A DNA stretch of 64,000 nt from positions 496,001-560,000 of the forward strand of contig NZ_JARHTP010000003.1 of NCBI RefSeq assembly GCF_029223485.1. Reading direction: 5' to 3'. Shown one piece after another: positions 7,316-16,313 of the stretch (within the stretch, counting starts at the first letter, position 1; the number at the start of each line of letters is the position of its first letter). The notes below the pieces were generated by a model. That model was not told the DNA's origin, did not search any database, and was given only the letters and a program-made list of their open reading frames with translations. The stretch comes from Streptomyces coacervatus. Its GTDB lineage: Bacteria > Actinomycetota > Actinomycetes > Streptomycetales > Streptomycetaceae. Both the position numbers and the translations under genes were made by a program.

Positions 7316-9571
7316 TCACCCCGCGGCGGACTTCCGGTCGGGGTGGGCGGGGTCGAGGGAGAAGACGGTGCCGTCCGGGGTGGACGCGATCAGTGCGCCG
7401 CCGTACGGCAGCACCTCGGACCTGACCGTGTCGGCGGCCACGAGCCGCTCGGCGTGCGTTCCCGTCTCCCACAGCAGCGTGCCCTTGCGTGCGTCGAGGG
7501 CCGCGACCCGGCCGCTGGGGCTGGCCAGGTACAGGGTGCGGGTGCGGGCGTCGTAGGTGGGCCGGCCCGAGCCCTCGACGCTGGTCCGGGTCTGCCACAG
7601 CTGTCTGCCGGTCAGCGGGGACACCGCGGTCACCTGGCCGTCGGCCCCGGTGATCCACAGAGTGTCGGCGGCCAGCGTCACCGAGCCCTCGTAGGTCTTC
7701 GCCAGCTTCGTCGTGGTGCCGCGACCGGTGTCCGGGTCGGCCAGGAAGATCTTGCCGAAGGTCAGGTCCTCGGGGCGCGCCGGGCCGCTGCCGTCGCCCC
7801 CGACCACAAAGGCCGGCCGGCCGCCGACGGCGCCGAGCAGGCCGCTCATGTTCGGGGTCTTCAGACGCCGGACCACCGACCCGTCGATCCGCTTCAGCTC
7901 CACGGCCACGGCGGGCTGCGTCTCGTCGTCCGGGAAGCAGTGCTCGTACAGGCGGGAGCCGACCGTCATGAACTGGCAGTAGTCGCCGACGGGCAGCTGC
8001 ACGGTCCAGCGGTCGGTGCCGGTGCGCGGGGAACGGGCCGTCAGCAGCCGGCCGCTGGTGTCGGTGGTCAGGACGAGGTCGCCGGACAGGCTCAGGTCGA
8101 CGCTCGTGTCGTTCACCTTGCGGGTCCACAGCTGCTCGCCGCTCTCCGCGTCCAGGGCGACGATGCTGACCGGGCCGTTCGCGGCGCCCTTGTAGACGGC
8201 CTGACGGACGAGCACCGCGCCGTCCCGCACGCCGAGGAGCGAGAAGGCCTTCAGCCCTGTCTCTCCGGAGTAGGTGGACGCGAGGGAGGAGCGCCAGACG
8301 GTCTTGCCGGTACGGCCGTCAAGGCGTACCGGAAGGATGCCGCTGCCCGCGCAGTAGACCGCGTCCTCGTACCTCTGGCAGGTGGCGTCGCCCGGGTCGC
8401 CGCTCTGCTCCCCCTGCAGCGGCTTGACCTCGCCCCGCTGTGCCGTCTTGAACGCCGTCGTCTGCCAGGGCTGCCAGCCGGTGGGCAGCGCCGCCCAGCG
8501 GGAGTTCGCGGGCGCGGCGGAACCGGCCGCCGGGGCACCGTCCGGGAAGCCGGGCCCGAACCGCATGTACCACCCCGTCCCCAGGACCAGTACGCCCAAC
8601 GTGCAGGCGACCGCCAGCCATGGGCGGACCCTGCGGCCTCGCATGCGCCCGGACCGAGTGACCTTTCCGGGCCCCGCGTGGCCGGTCCCGGCGTAGGTCT
8701 CCTCAAAGGTCCTCAGGTCGGCCACGCGGAGAGTCGTGGTGTCCGGGTCCATGGGGTCGGACTCGGGCAGGGCCTCGGCGAACTCCTTGGCCAGTACGTC
8801 CAGTTGGGGCCGGTCGGCGGCGTCCTTGACCAGACAGCGCTCCAGGACCGCGCGCAACGGCCCCGGTACGCCGTCCAGTCCTGGCTGCTCGTGGACGACC
8901 CGGAAGGCGGTCAGGTACGGGCTGTCGGCGTCGAAGGGGCCGCGTCCGGTGGCCGAGAAGACCAGGAGCGCGGCGAGCGAGAAGACGTCCGAGGCGGGTC
9001 CGACCGTGCGGGCGTCGGTGAACTGTTCCGGTGACATGAAGGGCGGGGTGCCGATCATCTGGCCGGTCTCGGTGAGGGTCTGGTGGTTCTCGGCGGCGCG
9101 GGATATGCCGAAGTCGATGACGCGGGGACCGTCCTCGGCCATCAGGACGTTGGCGGGCTTGAGGTCCCGGTGCACCACTCCGGCCCGGTGGATATCCTGC
9201 AGCGCCTCCACCAACCCCAGGGCCAGCCGGCGCAGTTCGGTGCCCTTGAGGGCGCCGTGGTCGCGGATCCGTTCGGCGAGGGAGCTGCCCGGGACGTACT
9301 GGGTCGCCATCCAGGGCCGTATCGCCTCCGGGTCGGCGTCCACCACGGGCGCGGTGAACGCGCCGCTGACCTTGCGGACGGACTCGATCTCCTGCCGGAA
9401 GCGGGCGCGGAAGACCTTGTCCTCCGCGTACTGGGCGTGCACCACTTTGACGGCGACGTCACGCCCGGAGCGGGATCTGCCCCAGTAGACGACGCCCATG
9501 CCTCCGGAGCCGAGCCGGTCGACCAGCTTGTACCCGCCGACCGATTTCGGGTCGTCCTTGTGCAGTGGCAC
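7316..9571 (-). CDS. Membrane Ser/Thr protein kinase with PQQ-like beta-propeller sensor
   Basis: Eukaryote-like (PknB-type) kinase of 751 residues. The N-terminal kinase domain has the glycine loop GSGGMG (21-26), Lys42, the catalytic HRDLKPAN motif (134-141), DFG (153-155) and MSPEQF (179-184). A juxtamembrane segment with Thr/Arg-rich sequence leads to one membrane span (about 317-336). The outer half (from about 370) consists of repeated blades of the PQQ/WD-like type (for example GRTGKTVW, AESGEQLW, PLTGRQLW, ARKGTLLW). The start GTG 9571 sits just before the conserved kinase fold; the frame remains open further upstream without signs of coding. The ligand of the propeller is unknown. 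It is divergent from the RHS toxin operon. Confidence 0.92.
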   Translation of the reverse strand: MPLHKDDPKSVGGYKLVDRLGSGGMGVVYWGRSRSGRDVAVKVVHAQYAEDKVFRARFRQEIESVRKVSGAFTAPVVDADPEAIRPWMATQYVPGSSLAERIRDHGALKGTELRRLALGLVEALQDIHRAGVVHRDLKPANVLMAEDGPRVIDFGISRAAENHQTLTETGQMIGTPPFMSPEQFTDARTVGPASDVFSLAALLVFSATGRGPFDADSPYLTAFRVVHEQPGLDGVPGPLRAVLERCLVKDAADRPQLDVLAKEFAEALPESDPMDPDTTTLRVADLRTFEETYAGTGHAGPGKVTRSGRMRGRRVRPWLAVACTLGVLVLGTGWYMRFGPGFPDGAPAAGSAAPANSRWAALPTGWQPWQTTAFKTAQRGEVKPLQGEQSGDPGDATCQRYEDAVYCAGSGILPVRLDGRTGKTVWRSSLASTYSGETGLKAFSLLGVRDGAVLVRQAVYKGAANGPVSIVALDAESGEQLWTRKVNDTSVDLSLSGDLVLTTDTSGRLLTARSPRTGTDRWTVQLPVGDYCQFMTVGSRLYEHCFPDDETQPAVAVELKRIDGSVVRRLKTPNMSGLLGAVGGRPAFVVGGDGSGPARPEDLTFGKIFLADPDTGRGTTTKLAKTYEGSVTLAADTLWITGADGQVTAVSPLTGRQLWQTRTSVEGSGRPTYDARTRTLYLASPSGRVAALDARKGTLLWETGTHAERLVAADTVRSEVLPYGGALIASTPDGTVFSLDPAHPDRKSAAG

Positions 9572-9787
9572 CGCCCGGATTCCCTTCCGCTGCAGAGCAG
9601 TTCGAGCCCACAGGATACGTAGGGGGACGGCCGCGGCGGGTGGGACGCCTGCGCGGCCCGGTCCAGCCCGTCGTGGCCGACACGCCACTGCTGGCACCCC
9701 TTGAACTCGCCCGCATAGCATGATCGTTCACTTGTGCGATGAGCAATGAAAATCTGCGACCTCCACGAAATCTACGAAGGGGCTGGA

Positions 9788-10180
9788 GTGAACGCCGAAG
9801 CCTTGCGGCTGCGACTGGCGAATCTGGCGGCGACCGGGCAGGGCGAACTCCGGGCGCTGGTCGGCGAGTTCCGGCGCAGTGAGGTGCTGGTGCCGGTGGT
9901 GGACGGCTCGCTGCTGTCGGCCGAGGCGGGCGGCATCCGGTGGCTGTTCGTGTTCACGGACGACGCGGCGCTGGCGCGGTTCGCGGAGGCACGCGGTGAG
10001 GCGGTGCCCGAGCGGGTGGCCGTGTATGGGGCGCTGCTGCTGGATCAGGTGGTGCCGGGGGTGGGCGGGCCGGTCGGGATCGCGGTGGATGCAGGCAGTT
10101 CGGCGGGTCTGGTGCTGCCTCCGGTGACGGGGATCGTGCCGGACGCGGTGGCCGTGGATGCGGCGGGGGCGGCCTCATGA
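9788..10180 (+). CDS. SseB-like domain protein, first gene of the RHS toxin operon
   Basis: 130-residue protein that resembles the SseB N-terminal domain (RRSEVLVPVVDG, GIRWLFVFTDDAALARFAE, followed by GPVGIAVDAGS). Such domains occur next to type VII-like secretion and polymorphic toxin genes in actinobacteria; a chaperone or adaptor role is inference. The GTG start at 9788 follows GAAGGGG with a short gap, better than the in-frame ATG at 9746, which has no ribosome-binding site. Its stop overlaps the next start by 4 bp (ATGA), indicating translational coupling. Confidence 0.75.
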   Translation: MNAEALRLRLANLAATGQGELRALVGEFRRSEVLVPVVDGSLLSAEAGGIRWLFVFTDDAALARFAEARGEAVPERVAVYGALLLDQVVPGVGGPVGIAVDAGSSAGLVLPPVTGIVPDAVAVDAAGAAS

Positions 10181-10806
10181 GTGGCGGCGGCTACCAGGTC
10201 GATCCGGAGGCGCTGGCCCGGATAACCAAGGGCATCAACCAGGCGATGGACGAGCTGAAGGACTTCGGCTTCGACATCGAGGCGAATCTGGGCCGCGGTT
10301 TCGGCGGTCTGCAGCTGGAGGGCCTGGAGGTCGGGGATGCGGGTCTGCATCAGGTCTTCGCCGGCTTCTGCGAGCGGTGGGGCTGGGGGGTGCGCTCGCT
10401 GATGCAGGACGCCAACGGGTTCGCGGAGCGGCTGAATCTGTCGGCGGGGCTGTACCACGAGCAGGAGCAGTACGCGTCGAACACGCTGAAGGGGGTGTGG
10501 ACGGCGGCGATGGGCAACCCCGGCCTGTCCCCGGAGCAGGCCGAGCAGCGCTCCTGGTCGGAGACGTTCAGGGACAACGCGGTCTCCCAGGTCGCGGGCG
10601 CGGATTACAGCGCGGGGTCGTTCACTTCGGGCGGGGAGGAGATCGGGCAGGCCTGGGCGCAGGCGGAGGAGGACGTGGAGACGTCGACGGTGACCCCGGA
10701 CGCGCTGTTCGATCCGCGTACGGACTGGCAGTGGGGCGGCCCGCCGCAACCCAGGAGCGAATCGTTCCAGCCCAAGGCCGACACGTCCGGCGAGGCTGAG
10801 CGCTGA
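10177..10806 (+). CDS. WXG100/ESX-like helical protein of the RHS toxin operon
   Basis: 209-residue, mostly helical protein with no signal peptide. The central part (FCERWGWGVRSLMQD followed by an Ala/Tyr/Gln-rich helix) resembles WXG100-superfamily proteins exported by type VII-like systems. The C-terminal third is acidic and Pro/Ser-rich, probably disordered. It overlaps the previous gene by 4 bp and the RHS gene by 1 bp (TGATG), so the three are one translationally coupled unit. A role as secretion partner or chaperone of the RHS toxin is inferred from this coupling. Confidence 0.75.
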   Translation: MSGGGYQVDPEALARITKGINQAMDELKDFGFDIEANLGRGFGGLQLEGLEVGDAGLHQVFAGFCERWGWGVRSLMQDANGFAERLNLSAGLYHEQEQYASNTLKGVWTAAMGNPGLSPEQAEQRSWSETFRDNAVSQVAGADYSAGSFTSGGEEIGQAWAQAEEDVETSTVTPDALFDPRTDWQWGGPPQPRSESFQPKADTSGEAER

Positions 10807-13800
10807 TGGGTCTGGGGGATTGGGTCGACAAGGCCGGTGACGGCCTGGAGAACGCTGCCAAGAGCGTGAACAAGGGCGTCGGCAAGGCCGTCAACTGGAC
10901 TGCGGACCAGGGAGCGGACGTCCTGTCGGCGGTCGGCGCGGACGGTGTGGCCGAGGACGTGCGCGACTTCGGTGAGGGTGTGAACAACCGGCTGGGCGGC
11001 GAGGTCGCCGAGCGGGCGCTGGGCGAGAGCGAGGATCCCAGGGAGCTGGTGCACGGCAGTGCGGGGGCGCTGGAGGCACGGGCCAGGCATCTGCAGAAGT
11101 TCTCCCAGGCGTTCGAGAACGTCGGCCAGGGGATGCGGTCGCTGGATGCCGGTGAGTGGCAGGGCGAGGCCGGGGACGCCTTCCGGGCGAAGTTCGAGGT
11201 GCATCCCAAGCAGTGGCTGACGGCGGCCGATGCGTGCGAGGAGGCGGCCAAGGCGCTGGACGCGTACGCGGGCATGGTGCGCTGGGCGCAGGAGCAGGCG
11301 CAGCTGGCGATCGACGCCTACCGCCATGCGCAGGAGGTCAGCAGGCGGGCCGCGGATGAGCACGAAGCCAGGGTGCAGGCGTACGGCCGGGCGGCCGAGC
11401 AGTACAACGCGAAGCTCCTGGTGGGCCAGGACCCCGGCCCGAAACCGGCCGAGCCGGGCGCCTTCACCGACCCGGGGACAACGGGCCGGGAGGAGGCGGA
11501 GGACATCCTGGACCACGCGCGCCGCCAGCGCACCGAAGCCGCCCGCGATGCACAGCGCCGTATCGCCGACGCCCTCGAACTGGCCCCGCCGAAGCCGGAG
11601 TTCACCGACCGCCTCGGCGCGGACGCCAAGGACGCCTTCGTGGGCATGCAGCTGAACTCGGTCCATTTCGCGGGCGGTTTCCTCAGAGGCGGCGCGGACG
11701 TGCTGAAGCTGGCCCGCACGGTCAACCCGCTGGACGTCTACAACCTCACCCACCCCGGCGAGTGGCTGAAGAACTCCAACATGGTGCTGGCCGGGCTGGT
11801 GGGCACCGCCGCCCATCCCGAACGCCTGCCCATGTCGTTGCTGGGCACCGGCTGGAAGAGCGATCCGGGCGACGCGCTCGGGTACCTCGCCTCGAATCTG
11901 GTCGGCGGCAAGGGCGCGGGCGGGATGGCCCGGGCGGCGGCCGGTGATGCCGCTCGCGTGGCGGTGCGCGATGCGGCGCGAGCGGCTGCGAAGGACGCCG
12001 TGGAGCAAGGGGCGCGCCGGAGCGTCGGCGAGCAGCTCAAGGGCTTCGCCAGGCAGGTCCGGTGCAAGCTGTTCGGCGACCCCGTCGACATGGCCACGGG
12101 CCGCATGGTGCTCCCGCAGACGGACGTGACCCTGCCCGCCAAGCTGCCCCTGGTCTTCACCCGGCAGTTCGAGTCCTGGTACCGGGCGGGCCGCTGGTTC
12201 GGCCCGAGCTGGACGTCCACCGCCGACCAGCGCCTGGAGATCGACGCCGAGGGCGTCATCTTCATCCGCGACAACGGCTCACTGCTGGCCTACCCGCACC
12301 CGGCGCCCGGCGTGCCGACGCTGCCCCTGGAGGGCGGCCGCCACCCCCTGACCGTCGACGCATACGGCGACTACACCGTCACCGACCCCGACTCCGGCCG
12401 CACCTGGTACTTCGCAGGCCCGGGCGGCGACGGCAACGGCATCGCGCTCCTGGCACAGATCACCGACCGCTCGGGCCAGTGGCTCGCCTTCGACTATGAC
12501 GACGAGGCCGCCCCCACCGGGATCGTGCACTCGGCCGGCTACCACCTCAAGATCGAGACGTCCGGCAAGCGGATCACGGCCCTGCACCTGGCCGACGCCG
12601 ACGCAGAGGGCGGTGACGTCGAACTGGTCCGCTTCGGCTACGACGAGCACGGCCACCTGGCGGCGGTCACGAACTCGTCCGGCATCCCGACCCGTTTCAC
12701 CAACGACTCCGCCGGCCGCATCACCGCCTGGACGGACACGAACAACTCGTCGTACGGCTACGTCTACGACGACGAGGGCCGCTGCACGTCCCAGTCGGGC
12801 GAAGCAGGCCACCTGCGCAACACGTTCGCCTACGGCGAGGTGGACCCGGAGACCGGCCATCGCATCATCACGGCGACCAACTCCCTGGGCCACAGCACGC
12901 GTTACCAGGTCAACGGCGAACTGCAGGTGGTCGCTGAGACGGGCCCGGACGGAGCGGTCACACGCACCACGTACGACCGCTACGACCGCCCCCTGACAGT
13001 CACCGACCCCCTGGGCCGGACACTGAGCCACGCCTACGACGGGGCGGGCCGCATGGTGATGGCCGTCCGCCCGGACGGCCGCTACACCAGCATCGGCTAC
13101 GACGACCGGGGCCTGCCGATCTCCATGGCGGGCGCCGACGGCACGCGTACCAGCCAGCAGTTCGACGAATTCGGCAACCGCACGCAGGTGACCGACTCCT
13201 CCGGGGCGACGACCCGTTTCGCCTACGACGCCCTCGGCCACCTGTCGGCGGTAACGGACGCAACGGGCGCGACGACGGCAGTCCGCTGCAATCCCGCGGG
13301 CCTCCCCCTGGAGATCACGGACCCCCTGGGCGCCGTGACCCGCTACGAACGTGACACTTTCGGCCGCCCTGTCACGATCACGGACCCGACCGGTGCGGTG
13401 ACCCGCCTGGAGTGGACGGTCGAGGGCCGCCCGGCCCGCCGTACCGCCGCCGACGGCACCACCGAATCCTGGACGTACGACGGTGAGGGCAATTGCACCA
13501 CCCACACCGACGCCATGGGCGCCGTCTCCCGCTACGAATACACGCACTTCGACCTGATGTCGGCCCGCACCGGCCCGGACGGCGTGCGCTACACCTTCGA
13601 TCACGACACGGAACTCCACCTGACCAGGGTCACCAACCCACAGGGCCTGACCTGGAGTTACGAGTACGACGCGACGGGCCGTCTGATCGCGGAGACGGAC
13701 TTCGACGACCGCGCGGTGACCTACGAGCACGACACGGCCGGTCAACTGACCGCCAGCACGACGGCCTCCGGCCAGACCATCCGCTTCGAACGGGACGTCC

Positions 13801-15590
13801 TGGGCCGTGTGGTGCAGAAGAACGCGGCCGGAACGGTCACGACGTACGCGTACGACACGACGGGCGGCCTGTCCCGGGCAACCAGCCCGGACGCAGTCCT
13901 GGAGCTACAGCGGGACGAGACGGGCCGCCTGATATCCGAGACGGTCAAAGGCCGCACGCTCACCTACACCTACGACGTCCTGGGCCGCCGCATCGGCCGC
14001 ACCACACCGACCGGTGCAACCAGCACCTGGGCCTACGACCCGGCAGGCAACCGCACCGAACTGACCACGTGCGGCCACACCCTCGCCTTCACCCACGATG
14101 CGGCGGGCCGCGAAACCACCCGGCACATCAGCGAGAACCTGACCCTCACCAACGCCTTCGACCCCGTGGGCCGCCTGACGAAACAGGAACTCACCGGCCC
14201 GGCCGGCAGACACCTCCAGCACCGCGCCTATACGTACCGCGCGGACGGCAACCTGACCGGCATCGACGACCACCTCAACGGTCCTCGCCGCTTCGAACTG
14301 GACGCAGCAGGCCGGGTCACCGCGGTCCAGGCCAACAACTGGACGGAGTCGTACGCCTACGACACGGCAGGCAACCAGACCCAGGCCACCTGGCCGACCT
14401 CCATGCCGGGCCAGGAGGCAACCGGCGACCGCACCTACACAGGCACCCGCATCACCCGCGCGGGCAACGTCCGCTACGAACACGACGAAGCGGGCCGCAT
14501 CACCCTGCGCCAGAAAACCCGCCTGTCCCGCAAACCGGACACCTGGCGCTACACCTGGGACGCCGAAGACCGCCTCACGTCCGTGGTCACCCCGGACAAC
14601 ACCACCTGGCGCTACCGCTACGACCCCCTGGGCCGCCGCATCGCCAAACAACGCCTCGCCACAGACAGCGAAACGGTCCTGGAACAGGTGGACTTCACCT
14701 GGGACGGCACCACCCTGTGCGAACAAACCACGCACACTCCCGGCACCACCCAGCCCGCTGTCACCCTCACCTGGGACCACAACGGCCTGCACCCCCTGAC
14801 CCAGACCGAGCGCAAGACTCTGGCCGACGCGCCCCAGGAAGAGATCGACTCCCGCTTCTACGCCATCGTCACCGACCTCATCGGCACCCCGGCCGAACTC
14901 GTCGACGAACACGGCGACATCGCCTGGCGAACCCGCACCACCCTCTGGGGCACCACCACCTGGAACCGCACCGCCGCCGCCTACACCCCCCTGCGCTTCC
15001 CCGGCCAGTACCACGACCCCGAAACGGGTCTCCACTACAACTACTTCCGCCACTACGACCCCGAAACCGCCCGCTACACAACCCCCGACCCGCTCGGCCT
15101 CGCACCCGCACCCAACCCAGGAACGTACGTACCCAATCCGGTTGTCTGGAGCGACCCACTTGGCCTGGCACCCGGGATTTGCTCTCAAACGGGCCAGGCA
15201 ATTAATCCCAGGGGGTACTCATCACTTTTTGAAATGCAGCTCGACCCATCAGATTTCGGAAGAAGTCGCAGCGTACATTTTAATCGAGCCAACGCCGCGC
15301 TCGATGAAGCCATAAAGGCCGACCCTGATCTAGGTAAGTATTTGGATCGATTCTCTCCCGGGATCGCTGATCAAGTGAGTGAGGTCGGAGGTCGAAGGAA
15401 CCCTATCGGCCACACATGGCAGCACGAGCCATCGGCGAACGCGGGTGGACATCAGGGAGTAATGCGCCTGGTTCCCACGTACCAACATTCCCCCGGCTCT
15501 CCATGGTGGGATGTTCTGCATCCTGGGAATGCAGGAGGGTACGCTGAGTGGGCAGTGCCTAACGGTGCACCACCCAATCGTAGAGGATGA
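10806..15590 (+). CDS. RHS-repeat polymorphic toxin with HNH/WHH-like nuclease tip
   Basis: Secreted-type polymorphic toxin of 1594 residues. Order: helical N-terminus with a WXG-like turn (EWQG near residue 118) typical of type VII-type effectors; an Ala-rich linker; a DUF6531-type segment starting near 423 (GDPVDMATGRM); about 25 YD/RHS repeats (roughly 560-1370); the RHS core (HYDPETARYTTPDPLGL, near 1415-1434) with a second DPLGL; and a variable tip from about residue 1457. The tip holds GHTWQHEP (1535), GVMRLVP and a terminal LHPG..GGYAEWA pattern resembling the HNH/Endonuclease VII (WHH) toxin fold. The shell would encage the tip. The tip coding sequence is much AT-richer than the shell, as in exchanged toxin cassettes. 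The nuclease assignment is by motif only. Confidence 0.9.
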   Translation: MGLGDWVDKAGDGLENAAKSVNKGVGKAVNWTADQGADVLSAVGADGVAEDVRDFGEGVNNRLGGEVAERALGESEDPRELVHGSAGALEARARHLQKFSQAFENVGQGMRSLDAGEWQGEAGDAFRAKFEVHPKQWLTAADACEEAAKALDAYAGMVRWAQEQAQLAIDAYRHAQEVSRRAADEHEARVQAYGRAAEQYNAKLLVGQDPGPKPAEPGAFTDPGTTGREEAEDILDHARRQRTEAARDAQRRIADALELAPPKPEFTDRLGADAKDAFVGMQLNSVHFAGGFLRGGADVLKLARTVNPLDVYNLTHPGEWLKNSNMVLAGLVGTAAHPERLPMSLLGTGWKSDPGDALGYLASNLVGGKGAGGMARAAAGDAARVAVRDAARAAAKDAVEQGARRSVGEQLKGFARQVRCKLFGDPVDMATGRMVLPQTDVTLPAKLPLVFTRQFESWYRAGRWFGPSWTSTADQRLEIDAEGVIFIRDNGSLLAYPHPAPGVPTLPLEGGRHPLTVDAYGDYTVTDPDSGRTWYFAGPGGDGNGIALLAQITDRSGQWLAFDYDDEAAPTGIVHSAGYHLKIETSGKRITALHLADADAEGGDVELVRFGYDEHGHLAAVTNSSGIPTRFTNDSAGRITAWTDTNNSSYGYVYDDEGRCTSQSGEAGHLRNTFAYGEVDPETGHRIITATNSLGHSTRYQVNGELQVVAETGPDGAVTRTTYDRYDRPLTVTDPLGRTLSHAYDGAGRMVMAVRPDGRYTSIGYDDRGLPISMAGADGTRTSQQFDEFGNRTQVTDSSGATTRFAYDALGHLSAVTDATGATTAVRCNPAGLPLEITDPLGAVTRYERDTFGRPVTITDPTGAVTRLEWTVEGRPARRTAADGTTESWTYDGEGNCTTHTDAMGAVSRYEYTHFDLMSARTGPDGVRYTFDHDTELHLTRVTNPQGLTWSYEYDATGRLIAETDFDDRAVTYEHDTAGQLTASTTASGQTIRFERDVLGRVVQKNAAGTVTTYAYDTTGGLSRATSPDAVLELQRDETGRLISETVKGRTLTYTYDVLGRRIGRTTPTGATSTWAYDPAGNRTELTTCGHTLAFTHDAAGRETTRHISENLTLTNAFDPVGRLTKQELTGPAGRHLQHRAYTYRADGNLTGIDDHLNGPRRFELDAAGRVTAVQANNWTESYAYDTAGNQTQATWPTSMPGQEATGDRTYTGTRITRAGNVRYEHDEAGRITLRQKTRLSRKPDTWRYTWDAEDRLTSVVTPDNTTWRYRYDPLGRRIAKQRLATDSETVLEQVDFTWDGTTLCEQTTHTPGTTQPAVTLTWDHNGLHPLTQTERKTLADAPQEEIDSRFYAIVTDLIGTPAELVDEHGDIAWRTRTTLWGTTTWNRTAAAYTPLRFPGQYHDPETGLHYNYFRHYDPETARYTTPDPLGLAPAPNPGTYVPNPVVWSDPLGLAPGICSQTGQAINPRGYSSLFEMQLDPSDFGRSRSVHFNRANAALDEAIKADPDLGKYLDRFSPGIADQVSEVGGRRNPIGHTWQHEPSANAGGHQGVMRLVPTYQHSPGSPWWDVLHPGNAGGYAEWAVPNGAPPNRRG

Positions 15591-15593
15591 AAC

Positions 15594-15902
15594 ATGTCTT
15601 ACTTCATGAACAACACCATGGGAGAATCAATTGATGAACCCAACGAAGCGAGAATTCGCGAAGTTCTAACAGAACTACAGGAGGCTGACAATGAGCACTT
15701 TGATGTATCTCTCGTCCATGAATCTGGATGGTCCCTGAGCGTCTACCCGGACAAGGCACTGATCTGGGAAAACGTCAACGATGATGCGACTCGGCCACGT
15801 GAACTCACACTTGGCTCCTGGCAAGGCGTCATCGACGTTCTCTTGAAACTGTCCCGGGGGGATATCTCGGCAGTGCATTCGCTAAACTGGCGAGAGAGTT
15901 GA
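15594..15902 (+). CDS. Imm1-type immunity protein for the RHS toxin
   Basis: 102-residue acidic protein starting 3 bp after the toxin stop. The pattern of a leader helix (REVLTELQEADNEH), a GWSLSVYPDKALIWEN strand pair and a C-terminal LKLSRGDISAV helix fits the Imm1 immunity family as I remember it. Position directly after the toxin tip and the same AT-rich base use as the tip indicate that toxin tip and immunity gene moved together. It presumably binds the nuclease tip and protects the producer and its kin. Confidence 0.8.
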   Translation: MSYFMNNTMGESIDEPNEARIREVLTELQEADNEHFDVSLVHESGWSLSVYPDKALIWENVNDDATRPRELTLGSWQGVIDVLLKLSRGDISAVHSLNWRES

Positions 15903-16112
15903 GAAATCGTTCAAGGCGTCCGGGTTCAGGTCGGGCAGACCAATGACGAATTGAATTCCTCACCGACGTCGGAATTGACAATCCGTCGATAGGTTTGACG
16001 AATCCGTGCTGCGGCGACCGGTCGGCAGCAGGGACTTCATGTTCAAACTGTGCACCCAACAGCTCCACCGTGGCCTACGAGGAGGGCATCGAGGTCAGCC
16101 ACCTCCACGAGG

Positions 16113-16230
16113 ACCGAGCTGAGCTCTGTCCGGTGGCGCCGGAGCAGTTACAGCAATGCCAACGGGGGCGATTGGTCGAAATCGCCGAAAGCCTCCCCGG
16201 CGTCGTCCCCCGACCGTCATCTTGTGCCAC
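16113..16230 (+). pseudogene. Frameshifted DUF397 gene remnant
   Basis: The stretch between the immunity gene and the Uma2 gene has no intact gene. From 16113 one frame reads TELSSVRWRRSSYSNANGGD, the N-terminal signature of DUF397 proteins; at about 16172-16175 the frame must shift for the continuation VEIAESLPGVVP, which is the next part of the same domain. The expected TGC codon between them has lost a base. After that the usual RDS motif is no longer recognisable. DUF397 genes are common in Streptomyces next to helix-turn-helix regulators, none of which is present here. The remaining bases from 15903 to 16112 show nothing I can assign. Confidence 0.7.
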
Positions 16231-16313
16231 GATCGAGGGAACGGTTCCCGATCTCGTGAACAGGTGATCTTCCGATGGCTCAGTCTGGCGAGCGACCGAA
16301 GGAGGGGCGTGAC

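Noticed and set aside
12279..13745. Minus-strand open frames opposite the RHS repeats
   Set aside because: They follow the periodicity of the YD repeats on the other strand and have no start signals.
11500..15160. Direct repeats in the RHS gene as a possible CRISPR array
   Set aside because: The periodic sequence encodes YD repeats in one frame with variable lengths and no unrelated spacers.
15995..16267. 90-codon open frame between immunity gene and Uma2 gene
   Set aside because: It covers the frameshifted DUF397 remnant; only parts of the domain are in this frame, so it is not an intact gene.
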